From Paenibacillus glucanolyticus NBRC 15330 (GTDB lineage Bacteria > Bacillota > Bacilli > Paenibacillales > Paenibacillaceae), in contig NZ_BIMC01000001.1 in NCBI RefSeq assembly GCF_004000885.1, forward strand, positions 186,001-250,000: a stretch of DNA of 64,000 nt. The letters run 5' to 3'. This document shows, in pieces, positions 37,468-46,155 of the stretch; positions within the stretch are counted from its first letter, which is position 1; each line of letters starts with the position of its first letter. A program made the translations under genes and the position numbers. The notes below the pieces were generated by a model, which saw nothing but the letters and a program-made list of their open reading frames with translations, did no database searches and was not told where the DNA came from.

Positions 37468-39069
37468 GTGCAGCTGAAGAAGAAAACCATCATGGTTTTG
37501 GCGCTCAGCTTGTCCATTCTTTCGCAAGGCATGGTTGTCCATGCGGCGAAGGAAGAAGGTTACAAGTTTAAGCCGGAAGGTAACGGTAAATGGATGACGG
37601 GTGAGTACCACGCACATACTTATCAATCCGATGATGCCAGTCAATCCCTGCAAGAAGTGCTGGACCATGGATTTCAGGAGTACAATCTGGACTGGATTGC
37701 AATTTCTGATCATCTTCGAACCTCTACACGGGATGAAGATGGGAATGCGATTGCTGGCGGACCTATTCCGCTCTCTCAGGGACTGGCCCAGTACCAGGTT
37801 CCCGGAATCAAGCAGCTTCAGGCAGCAGGGAAATATAAGAACAAAATTATCTTCTCGGGGTTTGAATGGGATATGCCTACCTATGAGCATGTGGGTATCG
37901 GTATTATTGCGGGCAAATTCGGCTCAGAATCTAGCCTGAAGGCCGTCAGTCAATTTGAGTATCTGTTCACCAACCGTGAAGAATCGTTGTTCGACCCCGC
38001 AGATGTTGCGAATTGGAATAAACAAGGAAGCAGGGCATTTACGACACGGGAGGATGCTCGCACGGCACTGGCTTGGCTGGAGAAGAATTATCGGAATAGC
38101 AGTTACGCCTTGCTCAACCATCCCTCTAGAAAAACCGTGTACACCACTGCGGACATTCGCGACTTCAATAACATGGCTCCGAACGTCGTATTTGGAATGG
38201 AAGGCATGCCCGGGAATCAGATGGAGCCGGATCGAGGCGGCTTAAACCTGACAACGCCGGAAAACAGAACTTATGGCGGCGCTGACTTCATGATCGCCAA
38301 GGTTGGCGGCGTATGGGATGCTTTGCTCGGAGAAGGACGCGAGTTCTGGAATTTCACGAATTCGGATTCGCATTTTGAGATTAGTGAAAACCGGTTGTAT
38401 TCCAGCGGATATTGGCCAGGTCAATACGCCAAGAATTACACTTGGATACAAGGCCAAGACATGCAAAGCGTATTGGATGGTATGCGTTCAGGTAAATCAT
38501 TCTCTGTCTTCGGCGATTTGATTAACGCACTGGACTTCCAGGTCCGTCATGGTAACAAGCAGGCAGAAATGGGTGGAGATCTTCATGTTAAGAAGGGAAC
38601 GCCCATCGAGATCACCATCCGCTTCAAAAGCCCGAAGAAAAATAACAATGGCGATGCTGTAAAGGTGGATCATGTCGATCTGCTCGCAGGGGATGTAACG
38701 GGTAAGGCACAGCCAGGCACGGCTGCATATAGCAAGAGTACCAACGATTCTACCAAAGTCGTTAAACGGTTTACAAGCAAAGACTGGAAGACCGATCGGG
38801 ACGGATACAACGTGATCACATATCGAACCGTAGCCACGAAGGATCAATATTTCCGTCTAAGAGGTACCAACCTTGGGGTCAATGTAGCAGGAGAAACAAG
38901 CAACGGTAATCCGTTAATGGATCCTAAGACGGACATCGAAGACCATGAGATGCGTTTTGCGGAAATTAACAAACGAAATTATAGTGATCTGTGGTTCTAC
39001 TCCAATCCCATCTTCGTTTCTGTAGATAGTAAACCGAACAAACATGGGAACCATTCGGAACAAAACTGA
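37468..39069 (+). CDS. Secreted PHP-domain metallophosphoesterase-like protein
   Basis: 533 residues with a signal peptide (KKKTIMVLALSLSILSQGMV, cleavage near VHAA). The mature protein opens with a PHP-type metal site: GEYHAHTYQSDDASQSL gives HxH, and DWIAISDHLR a further Asp/His. FSGFEWDM, YALLNHPSR and FTNSDSHFE supply later ligands. The C-terminal part (about 350-530) looks beta-rich. PHP proteins hydrolyse phosphoester bonds with three metal ions; extracellular ones may scavenge phosphate, but the substrate is unknown. GTG 37468 follows CGGAGGTG. It is the first gene after dif-like site B. Confidence 0.8.
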   Translation: MQLKKKTIMVLALSLSILSQGMVVHAAKEEGYKFKPEGNGKWMTGEYHAHTYQSDDASQSLQEVLDHGFQEYNLDWIAISDHLRTSTRDEDGNAIAGGPIPLSQGLAQYQVPGIKQLQAAGKYKNKIIFSGFEWDMPTYEHVGIGIIAGKFGSESSLKAVSQFEYLFTNREESLFDPADVANWNKQGSRAFTTREDARTALAWLEKNYRNSSYALLNHPSRKTVYTTADIRDFNNMAPNVVFGMEGMPGNQMEPDRGGLNLTTPENRTYGGADFMIAKVGGVWDALLGEGREFWNFTNSDSHFEISENRLYSSGYWPGQYAKNYTWIQGQDMQSVLDGMRSGKSFSVFGDLINALDFQVRHGNKQAEMGGDLHVKKGTPIEITIRFKSPKKNNNGDAVKVDHVDLLAGDVTGKAQPGTAAYSKSTNDSTKVVKRFTSKDWKTDRDGYNVITYRTVATKDQYFRLRGTNLGVNVAGETSNGNPLMDPKTDIEDHEMRFAEINKRNYSDLWFYSNPIFVSVDSKPNKHGNHSEQN

Positions 39070-39090
39070 ATACATGCAATGCATGAAAGA

Positions 39091-39120
39091 GACTGCCGAT
39101 CTGTCGGCAGTCTTGTTTAT
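39091..39120 (+). terminator. Terminator of the PHP gene
   Basis: Perfect 9-bp stem GACTGCCGA / TCGGCAGTC with a 4-nt loop, followed by TTGTTTATT. Confidence 0.8.
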
Positions 39121-39281
39121 TCATGACATTAATTATCCCGCTGCTTATGAAGGAGCGGATTGGGAGTGGGGCAGTTTTAGCTAATTGTTATGGTACTTAA
39201 CAGCTCAATAAAGCCACCTACTATATGGGGCATTGCCGACAAAACACAGATAATATATGGTAATACATTTTTTGGGAAGAT

Positions 39282-39324
39282 AAAACCCTAATTTTTCTAA
39301 TCTAAGTAGAAAAATCAGGGTTTT
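39282..39324. terminator. Long A/T-rich hairpin, probable terminator
   Basis: Imperfect 18-bp stem: AAAACCCT-A-ATTTTTCTA pairs with TAGAAAAAT-C-AGGGTTTT, one mismatch, 7-nt loop. It sits directly before the ArsR promoter and may insulate it. Confidence 0.55.
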
Positions 39325-39328
39325 AATA

Positions 39329-39386
39329 TTTAACTGAGTGGTTGACTTATTATTGTATATTCATTATATTTAACCATATGGTTGAA
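39329..39386 (+). promoter_or_regulatory. ArsR promoter with two operator copies
   Basis: Promoter TTGACT (39342) - 17 bases - TATATT (39365-39370). Two similar sequences bracket it: TTTAACTGAGTGGTTGAC (39329-39346) and the near-perfect palindrome TTTAACCATATGGTTGAA (39369-39386), which covers the start codon. They are 40 bases apart. Autorepression by the ArsR protein is inferred. Confidence 0.6.
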
Positions 39387-39716
39387 CAAAATAATAATCT
39401 AGATAGTGTTTTCCACGCCTTGGCTGATCCAACACGAAGAGAAATTGTTCGTCTTATTGCCTCTCAAGAACGTACAGTATCGGAATTGGCCGCACCTTTT
39501 GATATGTCTTTAGCAGCTATTTCTAAGCATATTAAAGTCTTAGAACGGGCAGGCATTCTTGATAGGAGTGTAAAAGGTAGAACACATACTTGTCGCCTTA
39601 ATGCCGAATCCTTATCATCTGCAACGGATTGGCTGCGCTTTTACGAACATTTTTGGAACAGACAGTTTGACGCTCTTGAACGTGAGCTTAGTAACGCTAA
39701 AAAGGAGGAACATTAA
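39378..39716 (+). CDS. ArsR-family repressor
   Basis: About 112 residues with the ArsR winged helix: FHALADPTRREIVRLIASQ, then MSLAAISKHIKVLERAGIL as recognition helix, then wing GRTHTCRLN. Typical metal-binding Cys pairs (ELCVCDL) are absent, so this belongs to the non-metal group usually paired with SRPBCC/AHSA1 genes, as here. ATG 39378 is used rather than the earlier in-frame TTG 39342, which lies in the promoter. The AHSA1-type gene begins about 50 bases downstream. AT-rich base use differs from the neighbouring glycan genes, as for the whole 39.3-41.8 kb stretch. Confidence 0.9.
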   Translation: MVEQNNNLDSVFHALADPTRREIVRLIASQERTVSELAAPFDMSLAAISKHIKVLERAGILDRSVKGRTHTCRLNAESLSSATDWLRFYEHFWNRQFDALERELSNAKKEEH

Positions 39717-39766
39717 GGTATTTGCAATAAACTTACGATAAAATTATTATGAATAGGATGATTGAG

Positions 39767-40249
39767 ATGATCACTTCAACAACTACCCTAACAATGACAC
39801 GTCGTTTTGAATTCACTGCGGAAAGAGTGTTTGATGCGTGGGTAAACCCAGAAATGATGAGTAAATGGCTATTTAATCCAGAAGAAAAAGCTAATTTTGT
39901 AGAGAATGATTTTTGCGTCGGAGGGTCTTATAGGATTAGGGACCCCAAAGAAGGAGAAGCTATTGGGAAATATCTTGAAATCGATAAACCCTTCAAATTA
40001 GTATTTACATTTCAAATCCCAAAATATAGCGAAACGATAGACCGAATAACCGTATTATTAGAACCCATAGATGGTGGCTGCGAAATGACTTTCACACAAG
40101 AAATAGTGGTTCCTCATGAACAAGGATGGACCACAGAAGACATTGAAAAGGCGCATCGTGAATTTAGAGATGGTTCTGAACAGGGATGGAACAACATGTT
40201 TGATGTTTTAGTTAAACATTTATCGAACAGAAATAACCCCCAAAAATAA
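39767..40249 (+). CDS. SRPBCC/AHSA1-domain protein
   Basis: About 160 residues of the AHSA1 (Aha1-like) START-superfamily fold: MTRRFEFTAERVFDAWVNPE at the start, then GGSYRIRDPKEGEAIGKYLE and the C-terminal helix HREFRDGSEQGWNNMFDVLV. Such proteins bind small hydrophobic ligands. They form a conserved pair with ArsR repressors, which may respond to the ligand. ATG 39749 is in frame, but ATG 39767 has the AGGATG site at suitable distance. Ligand unknown. Confidence 0.87.
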   Translation: MITSTTTLTMTRRFEFTAERVFDAWVNPEMMSKWLFNPEEKANFVENDFCVGGSYRIRDPKEGEAIGKYLEIDKPFKLVFTFQIPKYSETIDRITVLLEPIDGGCEMTFTQEIVVPHEQGWTTEDIEKAHREFRDGSEQGWNNMFDVLVKHLSNRNNPQK

Positions 40250-40568
40250 CTAATCAAAACAGAAGCATGAACTTGAACGTCTTTTTTAGATTGAATAGTA
40301 GTCTCACTGTTTCACGGTTGGAAAACAATATGACATTTGGAGAAGTTTCTTCAACAAACGGGCTCGATTGTGGAATAAAACTTTATTTTACCTCCATCAA
40401 AAACTGGACGGGGGTATGCGTTTTGAAAGTATTTAACATGAAATCGGAAAGTAACCTTGTGAAAAAGTGAAAGATCTGTGTCGTAACAGGGTTTTCCGTC
40501 ATAAAAAGTTGCTGATTTTTTCACAAAATAAACAGGATACTGATTAAGAATCACTCTTTTTATGATAT
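40250..40568. other. Gap without a supported gene
   Basis: AT-rich 319-base stretch between the SRPBCC gene and the convergent acetyltransferase. Short frames exist on both strands (plus 40267-40470, minus 40351-40554), but neither has a ribosome binding site or a recognisable motif. Confidence 0.4.
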
Positions 40569-41117
40569 TTATCCTTGGAAATTATGACGATCCAAACTCA
40601 TGAAAAAAACAGGTCCAGGTTCTTCTGGGATATCTGGGACCATTTTAATAATCTGAAACCCAACTTTTTCATAGGCTCGTATAGCTATACTATTGTTAAC
40701 CTCTGGATTAATAATACACCTATCTACACTTTCATCGGAAAAAACAAACTGACTTAGAAAACGTGACAGAATTTTTGTGCCAAGTCCTTTATTTCTATAC
40801 TCCTCTTCTCCTATAAATAGGTCTAAACTGGCTGAATTAGTTAGATCAACATACTTTTCAAATACTGGATAATCACTCCAATTGAATGTTTGTATATAAC
40901 CAATAGGAGTATCATTATAAAGAATTAGATACGGATCAGTTGGTTCAACCCTTTTGATATAATCAGAAAACTCTTGGGTTACCTTTTCATAAGGTTCTTT
41001 TTTGTTGTAAGCCCAAAAACGGTTAACAAAACGGTCATTTCTAATCCAGTCATACAGAAGTGGTAAATCTTCAAATATAAGCCTTCGAAACTTAATCATG
41101 TTTGGATCCAATTTCAT
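40569..41117 (-). CDS. GNAT-family N-acetyltransferase (AAC(6')-like)
   Basis: 182 residues. Motifs of the GNAT fold are clear: RRLIFEDLPLLYDWIRND at the start, LDLFIGEEEYRNKGLGTKIL as the acetyl-CoA phosphate-binding loop (near residue 105), and NNSIAIRAYEKVGFQ near the end. The layout is closest to AAC(6')-type aminoglycoside acetyltransferases and siderophore-acyl relatives, so aminoglycoside resistance is possible but unproven. AAGGGGGAAAT precedes the ATG at 41117. It is alone on the minus strand within the accessory segment. Confidence 0.87.
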   Translation of the reverse strand: MKLDPNMIKFRRLIFEDLPLLYDWIRNDRFVNRFWAYNKKEPYEKVTQEFSDYIKRVEPTDPYLILYNDTPIGYIQTFNWSDYPVFEKYVDLTNSASLDLFIGEEEYRNKGLGTKILSRFLSQFVFSDESVDRCIINPEVNNSIAIRAYEKVGFQIIKMVPDIPEEPGPVFFMSLDRHNFQG

Positions 41118-41286
41118 ATTTCCCCCTTTGAACAGGTTAACGTGATGGTTACTAATTTTTGGCCTAATAAAATTATTTTAAATTTTCAATCTTAGTACAG
41201 CTATTATTCCATAATCTGGCCCTCTTGCTTAACAATATTGTATCAGAATTATCTTTATAAATGCCACTTAGTATTGAGGGTTAACG

Positions 41287-41310
41287 TATCAAAAACGACC
41301 GTTTTTGGTA
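41287..41310. repeat. Inverted repeat before the resolvase gene
   Basis: TATCAAAAAC / GTTTTTGGTA around GACC, 19-42 bases upstream of the resolvase start. It may be a resolvase binding site (res subsite or operator) or a transposon end remnant. Confidence 0.45.
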
Positions 41311-41328
41311 TGAAAGGGGATGTTTGTA

Positions 41329-41815
41329 TTGAAATTTGGTTATGCACGTGTTGGCACACAAGATCAGTCATTATCATTACAACTCGATGCATTGAATCAA
41401 TATGGGGTTGATGAGACCTTTAAAGAAAAAGACATAACCGTCCACAGTTAGATGAACTTCTTAAAGTTTTGCGCAAAGACGATACAGTGGTTGTCTATAA
41501 ATTAGACCGAATCAGTCGAAGTACCAAGCATTTAGTTGAACTTATGGAACATTTTGAAGCAAAAGGCATTAATTTTGTATCCATTCAGAATAAGATTGAC
41601 ACGACAACAGCAATGGGACGATTCTTCTTTAGAATGTTAACTAGCATAGCCGAATTGGAACGAGATATCATTAGTGAAAGAACAAAAGATGGACTGACGG
41701 TAGCTAGAGCTAGGGGAAGAAATGGAGGGAGACCGAAGGTTGAATCAAAAAAAATCATGCTTGCCATAAAGATGTATGAAAGCAAAGACTATTCTTTATC
41801 CCAAATTAAAATGTA
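41329..41815 (+). pseudogene. Serine recombinase (TnpR-type resolvase), inactivated
   Basis: TTG 41329 after AAAGGGG opens MKFGYARVGTQDQSLSLQLD, the N-terminus of a Tn3-type resolvase, but the catalytic Ser of the YARVSTxDQ motif is Gly. The frame ends at 41450. After a short deletion and frameshift the rest continues from about 41441: RPQLDELLKVLRKDDTVVVY, KLDRISRSTKHLVELMEHFE, then ERTKDGLTVARARGRNGGRP, to the stop at 41815. The C-terminal helix-turn-helix is cut short (ends SLSQIKM). It is thus dead by three criteria and marks a past mobile element. Confidence 0.8.
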
Positions 41816-41889
41816 AAGAAAGAATCTTCCAGCGAGACCCCTGATCGAACAGCGATTTAAGCATGCGGTGTCCAGATTTTCGACAGGCA

Positions 41890-42180
41890 ATCTAGCGGAA
41901 GGATTATCTACCGCCTGGCGTCAACCTTTGGTATCGGTATTATTTTATCAGCCATTGTACTATTTTGTTGGCAAGGATTATTCTATGTTCTGGCCGGTGC
42001 TGTGTTGGTTTTTATCACACCGGAGCTGTTAACCGAAATATCCATTGTTAGGGGAATCTTGATTCTGAGTTCTGGCTTGAGCATACTAGGCATCCGGCAT
42101 TTCAAAACGATGAATCTAATCCCAGCGCTGCTGATTCCGGTTGTGTTTATTACGCTTAAGACGATGCTGGGTATGTGATG
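41890..42180 (+). pseudogene. C-terminal fragment of a DUF554 membrane protein
   Basis: The frame reading RLASTFGIGIILSAIVLFCW, then GILILSSGLSILGIRHFKTM and LIPALLIPVVFITL, to TGA 42178, matches the last three membrane helices of DUF554 (YqgA/YdfK) proteins. The N-terminal half is absent and no start site is visible. It lies between the dead resolvase and dif-like site C, consistent with deletion during element movement. Confidence 0.55.
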
Positions 42181-42235
42181 ATGAACCGTCAATTTCAGGT
42201 TAGATATCTGAGATGGACGGTTTTCTTCGTTTTTT

Positions 42236-42263
42236 AGTTTACATAATATTTATTATGATTCCT
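42236..42263 (+). repeat. dif-like Xer recombination site C
   Basis: 28-bp site: arm AGTTTACATAA, centre TATTTA, second arm TTATGATTCCT. Twenty-four bases including two flanking T are identical to site A, 37.9 kb away in the same orientation. Five kb to the left lies site B. It forms the right edge of the accessory segment. Confidence 0.6.
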
Positions 42264-42473
42264 TATTCGGAATAGGCATACACCTAGATGTGGGCCATTG
42301 CATACACTGCCGATGAGGAGTCGTCACACCTATGTTGTTCTTACGTTCGCATCTGTGAAAAAAAGAATAACACATAATCCGGATTCGTCCACATAACCAT
42401 GTACAGAATGGACATGATCGCTTGTCCAATCACCGGCATGAATCCGGTTATTAACGAAAGGAGGAGGATCAGT

Positions 42474-43424
42474 TTGTCATCCACCCCAGAAGGGAAATGG
42501 ACTGCGGATCATCGGAGTATGGCTAAACGAAGATTCAGGTTTACACGCAATGACTGGATGGGCTATCTATTCAGTGCCCCGCTTATTATCGGGGTTGTGG
42601 TATTTGCCATCTATCCCATGTTCGCCGCGCTGTTCATGAGTTTTCATCAGACATCTGGGCTCAATTTATCGGGCGCTTGGGTGGGCCTCAGCAACTACCG
42701 ATACGCACTGGAGGATTCCTTATTTTGGCAAGCGCTTACAAACACATTTATGATGGGGATATGGTCTGTTCTGCTTGGTATTGTACTGTCTTTTATTCTG
42801 GCCAGCCTCATTAACAACTTGAAGTGGAATCTGGGACGTAATTTTTTTAAAGCCGTATATTTTCTGCCCAATGTGGTATCCGGAGTTGCGACAAGCCTCT
42901 TGTTTTCGTTCTTGTTCTTTCCGTCCAAGGAGGGACTGATCAACTTTGTTATTGGCTTGTTTGGCATGGATCCTGTTGGATGGTTCACGAATCCTGAAGT
43001 CGCACGGTACAGCATTGTGCTGATGAGTTTGTGGGGCGCGCTCGGGTATAACACGATCATTTTCCTGGCCGGATTACAAAGTGTTCCTCGGGATCTTTAC
43101 GAAGCAGCAGATGTGGATGGAGCCGGAACGTACCGGAAGTGGTGGTATATCACGATTCCTTATTTGCGTCCAATCTTTGTGTTTATGCTCATTATGGGAA
43201 CCATTGGCGGCATGAAGCGGTTTACCGATGTCTGGTTAATCGGGGGAACGGCTGGCAATCCAGGAGGAAGCTTGATGACGGTCGTGCTGTACATTTACCG
43301 GAATGCGTTCCTTGCTTCACAGATGGGTCTGGCCACTGCCGTATCCTACTTACTGTTCTTGATCATACTCATTCTGACGGCATTCCTCATGCTCCTTAAC
43401 CGCCGTAAAGACAGTTTAGACTAA
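42474..43424 (+). CDS. Sugar ABC transporter permease (MalF/UgpA type)
   Basis: About 317 residues with six membrane helices (first: YLFSAPLIIGVVVFAIYPMF). The EAA loop reads YEAADVDGAGTYRKWWYITI. The frame opens at 42399, but TTG 42474 is preferred because AGGAGGAGG lies just before it. It is the first gene of a three-gene CUT1 importer (permease, permease, binding protein), a different subtype from the LplB/LplC pairs elsewhere in the window. No ATPase or regulator accompanies it. Confidence 0.93.
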   Translation: MSSTPEGKWTADHRSMAKRRFRFTRNDWMGYLFSAPLIIGVVVFAIYPMFAALFMSFHQTSGLNLSGAWVGLSNYRYALEDSLFWQALTNTFMMGIWSVLLGIVLSFILASLINNLKWNLGRNFFKAVYFLPNVVSGVATSLLFSFLFFPSKEGLINFVIGLFGMDPVGWFTNPEVARYSIVLMSLWGALGYNTIIFLAGLQSVPRDLYEAADVDGAGTYRKWWYITIPYLRPIFVFMLIMGTIGGMKRFTDVWLIGGTAGNPGGSLMTVVLYIYRNAFLASQMGLATAVSYLLFLIILILTAFLMLLNRRKDSLD

Positions 43425-43488
43425 CTCGGTCGCCTTGCCGATTCGGGAACCTTAGGGAACCGTAAATTCACAAGACAGGAGGGTAACT

Positions 43489-44358
43489 ATGATCGATTCA
43501 GCCTTACCCAAGGAACCTGTACGCCGTAAACGAATCACACTTCAACAGCTTATTTTAACAATGGCCCTGCTGCTGGGTTCATTTATTATGATTGTGCCGT
43601 TCCTATGGATGCTCGTGACCAGCTTCGATTGGGGGGCACGACTCAATATCTCTTTCCCGCCCAAAATATGGCCGGAGGAGCCTTCGATCCGAACTTATGA
43701 AGCCGCTTTCACTAACATCAATATGTTTCGATATATTGGCAATTCAACACTTGTTAGTGCAGGGGTCATTGTCATCAGCTCGTTGTCAGCGCTTTTGTCC
43801 GGATATGCCTTATCCAAACTCCGCTTCAAAGGGGCAAACTTCGTTCTGCTGCTGGCCTTAAGCACGATGATGATTCCATTCGAAATGACGATGATTCCTC
43901 AGTATCTGCTGTTCAGCAAGCTCGGTTTGGTTGACAATTATCTGGCTTTTTATTTGCCGGCGATGAATTATGCTTTCGGTACTTTTTTAGCCAAGGCGTT
44001 TTTTGATCAATTACCCGGCAGTTTAAGGGAAGCCGCGGTATTGGATGGGGCCAAGGAAATTACCGTATTCAGCCGGGTTTACCTGCCGCTATGTACTCCC
44101 ATTATCGCCACCATGGTTATTCTGCTGTTCCTTGGCGTCTGGAACGATATGCTGTGGCCGCTGCTGATTCTGAAATCCGCTACCAAATACACCATTCAGA
44201 TTGGTCTGGCGATGTTTACCTATAACAACGGGATCAATCAACAGCCTTCGATCATTATGGCGGCAACCACAACGAGTCTGATTCCGGTTATCGTCGTCTA
44301 TATGTTCCTGCAGCGTTATATTATCGAAAGCATTGCGCTCTCCGGTATCAAGCAGTAA
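43489..44358 (+). CDS. Sugar ABC transporter permease (MalG/UgpE type)
   Basis: 289 residues, six membrane helices. The EAA loop reads REAAVLDGAKEITVFSRVYL, and the C-terminus FLQRYIIESIALSGIKQ is typical. ACAGGAGGG precedes ATG 43489. It pairs with the permease gene ending 64 bases upstream. Confidence 0.94.
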   Translation: MIDSALPKEPVRRKRITLQQLILTMALLLGSFIMIVPFLWMLVTSFDWGARLNISFPPKIWPEEPSIRTYEAAFTNINMFRYIGNSTLVSAGVIVISSLSALLSGYALSKLRFKGANFVLLLALSTMMIPFEMTMIPQYLLFSKLGLVDNYLAFYLPAMNYAFGTFLAKAFFDQLPGSLREAAVLDGAKEITVFSRVYLPLCTPIIATMVILLFLGVWNDMLWPLLILKSATKYTIQIGLAMFTYNNGINQQPSIIMAATTTSLIPVIVVYMFLQRYIIESIALSGIKQ

Positions 44359-44406
44359 TCCCGCGTTACGCGAATTTCATATATTTTTTACGGAGGTGTG
44401 TCTGAT

Positions 44407-45786
44407 ATGAAGAAGACGGTACTGCTTATTCTGTCTTTTGTACTTGTGTTTACGATGGCCGCTTGCACTGGCAGTTCGGGAAAAGATGTTACCGGCGGCG
44501 TCCAAATTGAGAAAGTGTCTGATATGCAAGGAACGGTTCGCGTTGCGCTGGCAGGCTGGCAGCTCGAGAACGGGATTGATGCGTTGACAGGGAATCCGAC
44601 GATCGGCCTTAACGAATATTTGGATAAAACGTTCAAGAAAATGTATCCGAACATTAAACTTGAGGTATATCAAATCCCATGGGAGAACGTAAAAGCAAAA
44701 CAAACGGCCATGCTGCTCTCCGGGGACGCGGATGTATTATACACGGGCGGAGCTTTTGCTTCCCAATGGTATCAGGAAGGACTGCTGCGGGATCTGGACG
44801 ATCTGATTGAAAAGGACACCTCATTTGACCCCAACATTTATCTTGAAGGCATCATGAACAATTCCTACAGCACCAAATCCCCGGACGGCAGCAAGCAATT
44901 TGGCATTCCTGTCGCCCTTGGTCGCCGGATGACTATCTACGATAAGAAGCTGTTTGAAGACTGGGGAGTGGATACACTCACCGCACAGCCTGGTCCGGAA
45001 GAAATTCTGGATAAAGCTAAGAAAATGACTGGCAAAAACCCGAAAACCGGTGAAGACAATTACGGCCTGTATTGGAGCGGCAACTCGCTAAACGGATCTA
45101 CCTTTGTTGCGCTTACCCTTGCTTTTGGCGCGAAGGGAGCGGAAGGGTCGTTGAAAGATATCAAGAACATCAAGTGGCATCTCAACACACCGGAAATGGT
45201 GAAGGTGCTGGAATGGCTGAAGGAAGCTGCCAAGCTGCCGCCGGCCGGTTTCGTCAACGCCCAGGGTGCCGAGAATTTCGGGCTTGAGAAGAACAACATT
45301 GCCATCGCGCTGGATTCTACCGGCGGTTCAACCATGAGTGAATACCGTTCGAAGCAGAACAAAGAGCTGCTGGACCGATTTGAGCCGGTATTGAACCTGG
45401 GTCCAAAAGGCGAAGGCTGGGTTGCAGTCGACCCGTTCATCATGGCAAAGAATGCAAAAGATGTGGATGCGTCATGGGAAGTGATGAAGTTCTTGACGAG
45501 TTACATGACGCAAAAATATATGTATGAAAATTTCTCGAATACCCCCACATTGAAAAACGCTGATTTCGTAACACCGGAAGATAAATTTGTGAAAAAAGCG
45601 CTTGAAATCGCGGAAGTTGGCCACTCGGAACTCATGGATGAAGCCAATCCGTTCTATATGAGCGACATCGCTCCAGCCATTAACGGATTTATTAGCCAGG
45701 CTGCATCCGGTCATGCACCGGATATTCAGAAGTTTCTGGATGATCTGCAGGCACGTGCAGAGAAATGGTCTGCTAATCTTAAGTAA
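44407..45786 (+). CDS. Extracellular sugar-binding lipoprotein
   Basis: About 459 residues. Signal peptide KTVLLILSFVLVFTMAAC with the lipobox Cys near 18, then a type 1 extracellular solute-binding fold (GTVRVALAGWQLENGIDALT). ACGGAGGTG lies before ATG 44407; the in-frame GTG 44398 overlaps that site. It is the last gene of the importer and would deliver an unidentified oligosaccharide to the two upstream permeases. Confidence 0.92.
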   Translation: MKKTVLLILSFVLVFTMAACTGSSGKDVTGGVQIEKVSDMQGTVRVALAGWQLENGIDALTGNPTIGLNEYLDKTFKKMYPNIKLEVYQIPWENVKAKQTAMLLSGDADVLYTGGAFASQWYQEGLLRDLDDLIEKDTSFDPNIYLEGIMNNSYSTKSPDGSKQFGIPVALGRRMTIYDKKLFEDWGVDTLTAQPGPEEILDKAKKMTGKNPKTGEDNYGLYWSGNSLNGSTFVALTLAFGAKGAEGSLKDIKNIKWHLNTPEMVKVLEWLKEAAKLPPAGFVNAQGAENFGLEKNNIAIALDSTGGSTMSEYRSKQNKELLDRFEPVLNLGPKGEGWVAVDPFIMAKNAKDVDASWEVMKFLTSYMTQKYMYENFSNTPTLKNADFVTPEDKFVKKALEIAEVGHSELMDEANPFYMSDIAPAINGFISQAASGHAPDIQKFLDDLQARAEKWSANLK

Positions 45787-45924
45787 GGTAGGTTACAAGA
45801 GGACTGCATAAAGCGCGCAACTCCTCAGAGACAGGCCTAATCATGATGATTATATGAGCCAATATGCAATATATTCCAGTTTATTGTAAAATGTGCATGG
45901 TCCAAATCAAGTGAAGAGATGAAG

Positions 45925-45949
45925 CCGGCCCAAGTGGCCGGTTTTTTTT
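45925..45949 (+). terminator. Terminator of the second ABC operon
   Basis: Stem CCGGCC / GGCCGG with a 5-nt loop followed by eight T. Confidence 0.83.
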
Positions 45950-46069
45950 ATGAGATGGAATGGAACCCAGCATATTTTCAGGATATTTGCTGCTGCTGGT
46001 TACTGATATGGGAATCAGGCTTTAAGCCTGGTGCAAAATATGCGGATGTACCCGAGACTAAACGCCTCT

Positions 46070-46097
46070 ACCGGATGCTTTGTCCCCACATACGATA
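46070..46097 (+). promoter_or_regulatory. Mother-cell sigma-like promoter upstream of the cyclase
   Basis: AC at 46070-46071, 17 bases, then CATACGATA (46089-46097), matching the published sigma-K pattern AC-N16/17-CATANNNTA. It is 58 bases before the start codon. Sporulation control is expected from the B. subtilis relative sqhC. Confidence 0.4.
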
Positions 46098-46155
46098 AAA
46101 AAACAGGTTCTTGTGACGAGATACCCTATCAATGTGGCAAGGAGTTGAGACGACA

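Noticed and set aside
40267..40554. Overlapping short frames on both strands between the SRPBCC and GNAT genes
   Set aside because: No ribosome binding site, no recognisable motif, and low-complexity AT-rich residue use on both strands.
4366..42263. Reading the dif-like sites as ordinary transcription-factor operators
   Set aside because: They do not lie at consistent distances from start codons, and they match the 11-6-11 dif layout better than any operator I know.
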